Below are positions 43,261 through 50,938 of a stretch of DNA of 64,000 nucleotides, piece by piece. Position numbers and translations under genes: made by a program. Numbering within the stretch: position 1 is the first letter of the stretch; each line of letters begins with the position of its first letter. Under the pieces are notes generated by a model. It saw only the letters and a list, made by a program, of their open reading frames with translations. It was not told the origin of the DNA and did no database searches. Source of the stretch: UBA1424 sp041654095 (lineage in GTDB: Bacteria > Bacillota_I > Bacilli_A > RFN20 > CAG-826); assembly GCA_041654095.1 (NCBI GenBank), contig JBAZED010000007.1, positions 1 to 64,000 on the forward strand. Reading direction: 5' to 3'.

Positions 43261-45342
43261 ATGGAAAAACAAGTTGTTATTGAAGATTTCGGTAAAAAGC
43301 AATTCAACGAAAAGGTCATGCGAAATTCGCTGCCTTTATCAGTTTTTGAAAAATGGCAACAGGCTTTGTGCAATGAGACGCAAATCGACCGCGAAACCGC
43401 GGACGCCATCGCCCATGCCATGAAAATATGGGCCATCGACTTAGGCGCCACCCATTTCTGTCATTGGTTTCAACCGATGACGGGGTTGACGGCCGAAAAG
43501 CACGAAGCCTTTGTGCAGATGGATAGTGACGGCCAGCCCATCGCCCGTTTGTCGGGCAAGTCCCTCCTCAAAGGGGAAACGGATGGATCGTCGTTCCCTA
43601 ATGGCGGACTTCGGACCGCCTTTGAAGCGCGCGGATATACGTATCTCGATATCACTTCGTACGCTTTTGTGCGTGGACATGTCTTATTTATCCCTTGCGT
43701 GTTTGTCAGTTATACCGGGGCAAAGCTAGATCAGAAATTGCCTCTTTTGGTCGCTCTTGAAAAAATGAATGCCAGCGCTTCGGATGTGTTGAGAAAATTC
43801 GGCATCGATAATTTTAAATCTGTCAAGGCAATGATTGGCCTCGAACAAGAATACTTCCTCGTCGACAAAGAACAAGCCGGCAAACGGCCCGACATCATGT
43901 TCGCCGGCAAAACATTGTTCGGAGAGAGCATGCCCAAAGATCAAGGCATGAATGATCACTATTTTGGAGCCTTAACCGAACGCGTTTCTTCATTTATGAA
44001 GGAAGTAAACCAGAAGTGTTGGGAAGTCGGCATCTTTGCTTCGACCGAACATAATGAAGTCGCCCCAGGACAATACGAATTTGTCAGCATCTTCACCAAC
44101 GTCAATGTCGCTGTCGATCAAAACATGGTCGTCATGGATATTCTCAAGAGAATGGCGTTACGCCACGATTTAATCTGCTTACTAAATGAGAAGCCATTCG
44201 ATGGCGTAAACGGTTCCGGAAAGCACAACAACTTCTCGCTGATGACCGATACCGGCCTTAATCTTTTTGAGATGGGCGACGGTGCGACTTCAAATCTCCG
44301 TTTTTTAGTCTTCGCGAGCGCTTTTATTCAGACTGTCGATCGCTATGCCACCTTAATTCGCATGTCGTGTTCAGATGCCGGAAATGATTATCGCCTTGGC
44401 GGTCATGAAGCCCCTCCGGCTATCGTCTCGGTTTTTCTCGGGGATAATCTCCATCGCGTCTTTGACCAATTGGCGAGCAAACCGAACATCACACCAGTTG
44501 AGCTAGAAAAAATGTATTCACCGATCAATAATTTATCAGCTCTTCCACTAGACATCACCGACCGCAACCGGACTTCGCCCGTGTCGTTCACCGGTAACAA
44601 ATTTGAAATCCGAATCCTCGGTTCTTCGCGCAGTGCCTCGGCTCTCAACACCACTCTTTTAGCGGGACTCGCCGAAGCCTTATCGGAAATAAATGCTAAG
44701 CTCGACGGCGTCAGCAAAGAAGAATTATCGTCTGTGGTCATCAAAATCACCCACGAAATTCTCGTTGAGCATCATCGCGTCTTATTCGCCGGAGACGGCT
44801 ATAGTCAAGAATGGAAAGACGAAGCCCAACGGCGCGGTTTGGATAATTATCCAAGCTACATCGATAGTGTCGAGACCTTAAAAGACCCACGTGTTCGAAA
44901 GATGCTTGCGAGCTTAGGCGTTTTGAGCGAAGCGGAAATCGACGCCCGTTACGACATTTATTATAACGAATTCATCCAGACGGTTTTGACCCAGGGAAAG
45001 ACGCTGATTTCGATGGTCGATAAAGGTATCATGCCAGCTTTGATCAAGACCGTGGCTTTTTATAAAAATGCCGATCTCACCATCAACTCCGCCAGCCCTT
45101 CTCTTTCGAAGCGAATTCAAGAAGGTCTCCACCTCATCGACGAGCTCTATCACGACAACGAATTGTTGAATGCCTCGGTCCGCGTCGCTTCGGAGCATCG
45201 CGATAAAAAGAAAGCCGCTGATATTTGCCTTAAAAACATTCGCCCGCTTTTGCAATCGATCAAGGAATCGTGCAATCGAGCCGAGCACATGATGCCGAAG
45301 GATTATTATCCTTATCCGACGCTTGCCGATTTAATTGTATAA
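43261..45342 (+). CDS. glnN: Glutamine synthetase type III
   Basis: A 693-aa type III glutamine synthetase, making glutamine from glutamate, ammonia and ATP. The family signatures are visible: HWFQPMTG, GLEQEYFL (metal-binding glutamates), STEHNEVAPGQYE, the ATP/substrate part NGSGKHNNFS, and RLGGHEAPPA. The length is normal for GSIII. The ribosome site GGAG is 8 nt before the ATG. It is followed 22 bp later by glmS with no terminator, so both lie on a transcript headed by the glmS ribozyme. Its product glutamine is the amino donor for GlmS. Confidence 0.95.
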   Translation: MEKQVVIEDFGKKQFNEKVMRNSLPLSVFEKWQQALCNETQIDRETADAIAHAMKIWAIDLGATHFCHWFQPMTGLTAEKHEAFVQMDSDGQPIARLSGKSLLKGETDGSSFPNGGLRTAFEARGYTYLDITSYAFVRGHVLFIPCVFVSYTGAKLDQKLPLLVALEKMNASASDVLRKFGIDNFKSVKAMIGLEQEYFLVDKEQAGKRPDIMFAGKTLFGESMPKDQGMNDHYFGALTERVSSFMKEVNQKCWEVGIFASTEHNEVAPGQYEFVSIFTNVNVAVDQNMVVMDILKRMALRHDLICLLNEKPFDGVNGSGKHNNFSLMTDTGLNLFEMGDGATSNLRFLVFASAFIQTVDRYATLIRMSCSDAGNDYRLGGHEAPPAIVSVFLGDNLHRVFDQLASKPNITPVELEKMYSPINNLSALPLDITDRNRTSPVSFTGNKFEIRILGSSRSASALNTTLLAGLAEALSEINAKLDGVSKEELSSVVIKITHEILVEHHRVLFAGDGYSQEWKDEAQRRGLDNYPSYIDSVETLKDPRVRKMLASLGVLSEAEIDARYDIYYNEFIQTVLTQGKTLISMVDKGIMPALIKTVAFYKNADLTINSASPSLSKRIQEGLHLIDELYHDNELLNASVRVASEHRDKKKAADICLKNIRPLLQSIKESCNRAEHMMPKDYYPYPTLADLIV

Positions 45343-45364
45343 TCTATCCTAGGAGGAATCGCTC

Positions 45365-47143
45365 ATGTGTGGAATTGTCGGCGGAGTATCGTCAAAACCT
45401 ATTAAGGAATACCTAATTAACGGACTTAAAACCATCGAATACCGCGGCTATGATTCAGCGGGTATCGCCGTTTTTGAACAGCGTGATTGGCAAATATTTA
45501 AAATGCGCGGTCGCGTAGACGATTTGGATAAAGCGCTTCCTAAAACCCTTTCTGCCACGGTGGGCATTGGACACACGAGATGGGCGACGCACGGCGAACC
45601 ATCCGCCGCGAATGCTCATCCTCACGAAAGCCACAGCGGATTAGTCGCAATCGTCCATAATGGCGTAATCGAAAACTTCCGCATCTTAAAAAATGATCTA
45701 TTAGCGAAAGGCTATTCGTTTAAGAGCGAAACAGACACCGAAGTAATTGCGAATCTGCTCGAAGAACAATACCTGCAAATAAAAGACCCTCTTAAAGCTC
45801 TCAGCAAGACCATTCAACTTCTCAAAGGAACGTATGCGCTGGCCATTCTCTTTAAAGAAGAATCTGAGCGCGTCTATTTTGCCAAAAGACGCTCACCCCT
45901 TTTGATCGGCCATTCCGAATATGGGAACTATTTAGCGTCCGATTATCTTCCGATGTTAAAGGTCGCTAAGCAGTTCGTGGCCATCGGCGATCATCAATAC
46001 GGCTACATCAGCCGCGATGAAATCAAGATGTTTGATCAAGATGAGCACTCGATGGATATCTCCTATCATACGACGAATTTGAAAGCGGAAGCCCTCGACT
46101 TAAATGGCTACCCCCATTATATGCTCAAGGAAATCGAAGAAGCCTATGATTGCATCGAGATCCTGATCGACAACTACTTTGATGATACTTCGTTTCTTTT
46201 TGACAAGCAGATGCTGAAGGATATTAAGGATGCAGATAATATCGTCTTCCTAGCTTGTGGAACGAGCTACCATGCCTCCCTCCTCGGCAGTCGCTTTTTT
46301 AGAAGTGCGGGGAAGAAGGCTGATGTCTACATCGCGAGCGAATGGGCTTTCTATCCATATTCCTCCGAATTAAACACCGTTTATATCGTCGTTAGTCAAT
46401 CGGGTGAAACCGCTGATTTAATTCACTGCATGTCAGTGATTAAGAAGATGGGCGGGAAAGTGATTACGGTCACCAATACCCAAGGATCAACATTATCGCG
46501 CAGTGCCCTTTTTACCATCTTGCTTTATGCCGGCATCGAAGTGGCGGTGGCTTCGACAAAGGCTTATGTTGCCCAAGTGACGATCTTGGCATTACTAGCT
46601 GCCGCTCTTCAAGGAAAGACAGATGTCATTGACGACCTCCGAAAGGTTATCATCGCCCAACAGGGAATTATTACTAATCATGAAGCAATCAAGATACTCG
46701 CCGATTATATAGCTGCCAAGGAAGATGTCTATTTCCTCGGTCGTGGCGCCGATTACGATCTGGCGCTCGAATGTTCTCTCAAGCTTAAAGAAATCACTTA
46801 TATTCACAGCGAAGCTTTTCCGGGTGGTGAATTGAAACACGGCCCAATTGCGCTGATTGAAAAAGGCACGCCGGTCATCGGCTTTATCTCTGATGAACGA
46901 ACGGCAGAACCAATGCGTTCGAACTTTCACGAAGTGGCTGCTCGTGGTGCTCGCGTTATTTGTGTCTCATCAAAATCCATCGCTCACGCTGAAGATGATT
47001 TTGTCGTCAGCGATGTCCCAATCTATTTAAGTTCGCTCGTCAAAGTTCTCTTTGGACAATATCTCGCTTATTACGTTTCTTTAAAGCGCGGTCTTAACAT
47101 CGACAAACCGCGCAACTTAGCGAAATCGGTGACAGTAGAATAG
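45365..47143 (+). CDS. glmS: Glutamine-fructose-6-phosphate aminotransferase (isomerizing)
   Basis: A 592-aa enzyme making glucosamine-6-phosphate for peptidoglycan and other amino sugars. The N-terminal glutaminase starts at C2 (CGIVGG) with the RWATHG and HNGVIENF motifs. Two SIS domains follow, with CGTSYHASLLG, SQSGETADL and, near the C-terminus, the KxxTxE-like ending KSVTVE. AGGAGGAAT precedes the ATG. Second gene after glnN. Its product is the cofactor for the ribozyme upstream of glnN, closing a feedback loop. Confidence 0.96.
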   Translation: MCGIVGGVSSKPIKEYLINGLKTIEYRGYDSAGIAVFEQRDWQIFKMRGRVDDLDKALPKTLSATVGIGHTRWATHGEPSAANAHPHESHSGLVAIVHNGVIENFRILKNDLLAKGYSFKSETDTEVIANLLEEQYLQIKDPLKALSKTIQLLKGTYALAILFKEESERVYFAKRRSPLLIGHSEYGNYLASDYLPMLKVAKQFVAIGDHQYGYISRDEIKMFDQDEHSMDISYHTTNLKAEALDLNGYPHYMLKEIEEAYDCIEILIDNYFDDTSFLFDKQMLKDIKDADNIVFLACGTSYHASLLGSRFFRSAGKKADVYIASEWAFYPYSSELNTVYIVVSQSGETADLIHCMSVIKKMGGKVITVTNTQGSTLSRSALFTILLYAGIEVAVASTKAYVAQVTILALLAAALQGKTDVIDDLRKVIIAQQGIITNHEAIKILADYIAAKEDVYFLGRGADYDLALECSLKLKEITYIHSEAFPGGELKHGPIALIEKGTPVIGFISDERTAEPMRSNFHEVAARGARVICVSSKSIAHAEDDFVVSDVPIYLSSLVKVLFGQYLAYYVSLKRGLNIDKPRNLAKSVTVE

Positions 47144-47169
47144 GCTGTTGTTCATCTCTGAGCACAATA

Positions 47170-47196
47170 TTGGCACTCCCATCTTGACAGTGCTAA
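47170..47196 (+). promoter_or_regulatory. CIRCE operator (HrcA binding site)
   Basis: TTGGCACTC-N9-CAGTGCTAA, one mismatch in each arm from the consensus TTAGCACTC-N9-GAGTGCTAA. It overlaps the -35 box of the hsp20 promoter, so HrcA would block transcription until heat stress. Confidence 0.92.
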
Positions 47197-47211
47197 AATT
47201 TATGCTACAAT
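47184..47211 (+). promoter_or_regulatory. Promoter of hsp20
   Basis: A perfect -35 TTGACA, a 16-nt spacer and TACAAT, preceded by TGC (extended -10 character). The -35 lies inside the CIRCE spacer and right arm. The leader carries AAAGGAGGTG before the start codon. Confidence 0.88.
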
Positions 47212-47254
47212 GATAGTGCCCCTTAAGGGGAGCACTGAAAAAGGAGGTGAAAAT

Positions 47255-47683
47255 ATGAAAAATAGAAAAGGAGAATTAGTTCTTCATGACCCATTTTTCG
47301 ACGATTTTTTCCCACTTGACCTCTTCAAGACGGACTGGCCCAACACTTGGCGGACGAACACGATGAAAACCGATATCGTCGCCAAGGATGGCCACTTCGA
47401 ATTGATGGTTGACCTACCAGGTGTAGCCAAGGAAAACGTCGAGATTTCACTTGAAAACGGCTATCTATCAATTAAGGCCGAGCAGAAAAATGAGATCGAG
47501 GATGACAGCGAGAACTACATCCATCGCGAGCGCACTTATCAAGCAGCGTGCCGCAACTTCTATGTCGGTGGCGATGTCGAAGAAAAAGACATCTCCGCGA
47601 AGATGGAAAACGGCGTGTTGACCGTCTCGGTTCCAAAGGAAACACGCAAAGTCGAACAAAAGCGGACGATCGAAATCCAATAA
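47255..47683 (+). CDS. hsp20: Small heat-shock protein (Hsp20/alpha-crystallin)
   Basis: A 142-aa ATP-independent chaperone that holds unfolded proteins. The alpha-crystallin domain (about residues 38-130) includes VDLPGVAKENVEISLENGYLSI and the MENGVLTVSVPK loop; the C-terminal IEIQ is the I-x-I tail that caps neighbouring subunits. The start is ATG 47255 after AAGGAGGTG; the longer frame would overlap the promoter. Control by the CIRCE operator is visible. Closed by a terminator. Confidence 0.94.
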   Translation: MKNRKGELVLHDPFFDDFFPLDLFKTDWPNTWRTNTMKTDIVAKDGHFELMVDLPGVAKENVEISLENGYLSIKAEQKNEIEDDSENYIHRERTYQAACRNFYVGGDVEEKDISAKMENGVLTVSVPKETRKVEQKRTIEIQ

Positions 47684-47700
47684 CATCCTACCAAAAAAGA

Positions 47701-47726
47701 CGTTCAGAAATTCTGAGCGCCTTTTT
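47701..47726 (+). terminator. Terminator of hsp20
   Basis: CGTTCAGAA and TTCTGAGCG pair (one T-G) and are followed by CCTTTTTC. Confidence 0.8.
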
Positions 47727-47742
47727 CTTATGCTGGCTGAGA

Positions 47743-49569
47743 CTAGTAATTAACTTTTCGTCTTCTCATTGAAATAAAGAGCAAGCCCAGTGATGAAATG
47801 AGGACGATTGTGAAGCCGACGAGAACCCACAAACTAGGATTCTGCTCATTCATTACTCGATAGTTTGATGAAGCGGCAAAGACGATATTGTCCTCGCCAT
47901 CGATCAGCCAGTTATCGGCTGCCAATGCTGGATATCTGTTGATGAGAACCTGATATCGGGCTCTGGCATCAGCAATCGTTTCGTCAGTGCCGTCGACAAA
48001 TTCATCTTTTGCATCTGAAGAAATAGCGAGGTATTCGCTCTTTAGGCTGCTCCATGGAATCAAGCTGACATTTTGAGCTGTACATCCCACCGATGTTTGC
48101 TCGCGGAAATAGACGGCGTAATTATAAGCGATTTGATCATTCGAAAGTGTTCCTTTTTGAATGATGTCAACATAGTCATAGTTCGCCCATCCGCCCTGAT
48201 TGGTCGTGCCGGTTAAGACGATTGTCTGATTGCCTTGTTGCATGTTTAATGTCACGTGAGCGACACGGGGATTATCCCACCAAGATGTGCTTAGAAGGCT
48301 CACTTCCACCCAACTTCCTTGGTTTGCCCTTATATAGGATGTATAATCGCCCCCATTCGCATATCGAATGTAAACATCATATACACCTGCTGATGCCGCT
48401 GCGTAGGTGAAAGATATATAGTTAACATTTGGCGTGACAAGATCAATTTGTGAAGAACTTGTTAGTGTCGTATGTGTTCCCATTTCACCAACAAAGCCAT
48501 CATCCGACCAGTTCCCATTTCCTAAATCGCCAACACCTTTGAGAACGCCACCACCTCCCACGACCATATGATCTTCAGCTTCATTTCGAAGCGGGCTGTA
48601 ACTTGCCACTTCTTCATCTTTTAAGGTCAGGCTAATAAGTCCAATTTTCTCGGAATTATTAATTGGTTTGAATATTTCGATGGTGTTTGCATCGGCCACA
48701 AACCCATGACTAGTTAAGACATCAGTGGGGATTGTAACCGTATTTTGAACTGACTTAACTGTTTCGTAAACCGGGAGGTTATAAGCGGCTCCTCCATTTA
48801 TCGATATTCCGAGTTCGGAAATACCATCTGTATACTGATCGCAAAAGTATTTTAAATCGACAGATTTTGTCGACGCTGTGGCTGCGACATCGAATTTGGC
48901 ATTCGAACGCCAACTTGTATTACCATCATAAGAAAGCTCGGAAGTATAAACGAAAGCCTCGGGGTCATGGACACCATTCCCCGTGTAAGATAAATAAGTG
49001 TTTTGAAGGTCGGAGCAACCCGCTAAATAGACTCCTCCAGACGTATCCTCGTCGAGTAGAGTGACACCAGCAGGAACAATGATTTCATTGATGACACCCC
49101 AGTTCAAAATAGCAACGATAAAAACGTTTTTCCCTTCATTAAGAGGAACGTTTGTCAAATCATCATAGACAGTATTTCCCCAACCGTTATCCGGGAATGA
49201 ACCATCAAAGAAAAGAACGCCATTAACAAAAATTTTTACTGGGTAGGTGCCCGCAGCATAACGAAGTCCAATTTTGTAGGTACTAGTAGCTGCTGCATTC
49301 AATACAACCCGCCCATAAGACATATCCCAAATATTTGCTGGGAATGCCGCATCTTGATTTCTTGTAGAGATACCGTTAGACCAGCCTCCATCGTAGCGAA
49401 TGCGATTCATTTGGAAGACTTGACGGGCATAGTAACTAGTAGTTTCGGCCTCCTCCGCGCTCGCTTTCTGAATCCCGGATTGGATGATGTTGAGACTGAC
49501 GCCAAGAAGAGCCATGGTTGTTCCGAGGCAGATTGTCGCCAACATGCTAAATAAACTACGTTTTTTCAT
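47743..49569 (-). CDS. Cell-surface carbohydrate-binding protein with C-terminal membrane anchor
   Basis: A 608-aa secreted protein. It has a signal peptide, then two or three beta-sandwich domains; the clearest, around YSPLRNEAEDHMVVGG to YDYVDIIQKG, has the CBM6/35-like pattern (NEAE start, YIRYANGGDYTSYI, WANYDYVDI end). No catalytic motif is seen. A C-terminal helix (WVLVGFTIVLISSLGLLFI) and the Arg/Lys tail RRRK hold it in the membrane. Last gene of the LacI-GH30 operon, 17 bp after the cytoplasmic GH30 gene. It probably captures glycan for the surface GH30 enzyme. Confidence 0.75.
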   Translation of the reverse strand: MKKRSLFSMLATICLGTTMALLGVSLNIIQSGIQKASAEEAETTSYYARQVFQMNRIRYDGGWSNGISTRNQDAAFPANIWDMSYGRVVLNAAATSTYKIGLRYAAGTYPVKIFVNGVLFFDGSFPDNGWGNTVYDDLTNVPLNEGKNVFIVAILNWGVINEIIVPAGVTLLDEDTSGGVYLAGCSDLQNTYLSYTGNGVHDPEAFVYTSELSYDGNTSWRSNAKFDVAATASTKSVDLKYFCDQYTDGISELGISINGGAAYNLPVYETVKSVQNTVTIPTDVLTSHGFVADANTIEIFKPINNSEKIGLISLTLKDEEVASYSPLRNEAEDHMVVGGGGVLKGVGDLGNGNWSDDGFVGEMGTHTTLTSSSQIDLVTPNVNYISFTYAAASAGVYDVYIRYANGGDYTSYIRANQGSWVEVSLLSTSWWDNPRVAHVTLNMQQGNQTIVLTGTTNQGGWANYDYVDIIQKGTLSNDQIAYNYAVYFREQTSVGCTAQNVSLIPWSSLKSEYLAISSDAKDEFVDGTDETIADARARYQVLINRYPALAADNWLIDGEDNIVFAASSNYRVMNEQNPSLWVLVGFTIVLISSLGLLFISMRRRKVNY

Positions 49570-49586
49570 ATGATTTCCTCCTTTGC

Positions 49587-50936
49587 TTATTTGTGCATGA
49601 TAATCGTTGTTATTGAATGGGCAGGGAGCTGTAAAGCGGTTCCTTGTCCTTCAAGGTGAAGAGAGGCGAATGCGCGATGTCCTTCGTTTTGAATGATGGT
49701 GATGATCTCTCCATTCGGATTTCGAAATGATACAGCCAAGACGTTTGGCGAATGATGCAGTTCGGTATGCAGTCTTACCGCACCGGGCATGACGTATTTC
49801 GAGAAGTGCCCGATGTAGTAGTAAGACGGATTGTAAATGATTTCCCTGGTCGAGCGATTATAAATAATCGGCGCTTCACAGAAATTATTGACGTGATTAG
49901 GACCGCCGATTTCATCGACGACCAAATTCCAGTCGATCCAACCCTCGCAGAAGTTGTTAAAATCGTTGATCATGTGGCGGCCGTAATACTCGCCGTGCTC
50001 CCACAATCCGATCGTCAGCAGGCCATTGTGCGCGTTGTTGAGTTCGAGGCATCCTTCGGTGAAGAGCAGATGCTTATCGGGGTATTTATCGTGGACCAGC
50101 GATAAATTTTCGTGTGCCGATGAAACATACCAGTGGTACGCCAATCCCCACACTAAAGCGCGCGTCTCGGGATTATCATAGATGGCATCTGCTCGATTTA
50201 AGATGTGATCGCGATTGTGATCCCAAGCCAAGATCTTGACATTGGCTAACCCGTTCTCTTTGAGGGTTGGAGCGAGGTGTTTGAGGATAAAGTCCGCTTC
50301 TTCTTGACCGGTGAAAAGGCAGGATTCCCAAGTTTGTGCCGCTTCTGGCTCATTTTGGACAGTCAAGTATTCAATGGCGATATTGCGCTTGCGCATTTCT
50401 TGTAAGTACCGCGCGATATATTTTGCCCAAAGCGGTTTGGCTTTTCCTTTTAGCGATCCGCCATAGAGCATCGAGTCATTCGTTTTCATATAAGCGGGCG
50501 GACTCCACGGGGAGGCCACTAGCGTCAATGATTTTCCGGCGATCGCCTTGGCGAGGTCGATGACGGGAATCACATATTTTTGTTCCCGCGACAGATCAAA
50601 ACTTGAAAAATCCTGATCGCCTTCTTGAACATAAGAATATGAATCCAACGAGAAATCGCATGAGTTGATGACGGTCCTGCCGAGCGAATAATTCAATCCT
50701 TCGGTAGCGTAGTATGCGCGCATAATCTTCTCAATCGAGTGGGGTGAAGCGCTCATGATGTTGAAGCAAGCCGCTTCGGTGAACGCGCCGCCAAAACCGA
50801 GGACTGACTGATACTTTCTTTCAGTAAAAACCTGGATATTTGTGAGTTTTTTGCGACATTTTGCGCTGAAATCATCAGCTTTTACTTCTTGCCAATAATT
50901 TCGTTTTTCTCGAGTGCTTTGAATCACTTTAATCAT
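49587..50936 (-). CDS. Glycoside hydrolase family 30 (cytoplasmic)
   Basis: A 449-aa enzyme of the GH30 (glucosylceramidase-like) family, a beta-glycosidase. The acid/base Glu196 is in TVQNEPEAAQTW and the nucleophile Glu294 in LLFTEGCLE. The start region FGGAFTEAACFN is family-typical. There is no signal peptide, so it should act on oligosaccharides brought in by the ABC importer. It lies 2 bp after the surface GH30 gene. Likely substrates include beta-1,6- or beta-1,3-linked glucosides, but the exact linkage is not visible. Confidence 0.9.
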   Translation of the reverse strand: MIKVIQSTREKRNYWQEVKADDFSAKCRKKLTNIQVFTERKYQSVLGFGGAFTEAACFNIMSASPHSIEKIMRAYYATEGLNYSLGRTVINSCDFSLDSYSYVQEGDQDFSSFDLSREQKYVIPVIDLAKAIAGKSLTLVASPWSPPAYMKTNDSMLYGGSLKGKAKPLWAKYIARYLQEMRKRNIAIEYLTVQNEPEAAQTWESCLFTGQEEADFILKHLAPTLKENGLANVKILAWDHNRDHILNRADAIYDNPETRALVWGLAYHWYVSSAHENLSLVHDKYPDKHLLFTEGCLELNNAHNGLLTIGLWEHGEYYGRHMINDFNNFCEGWIDWNLVVDEIGGPNHVNNFCEAPIIYNRSTREIIYNPSYYYIGHFSKYVMPGAVRLHTELHHSPNVLAVSFRNPNGEIITIIQNEGHRAFASLHLEGQGTALQLPAHSITTIIMHK

Positions 50937-50938
50937 CT

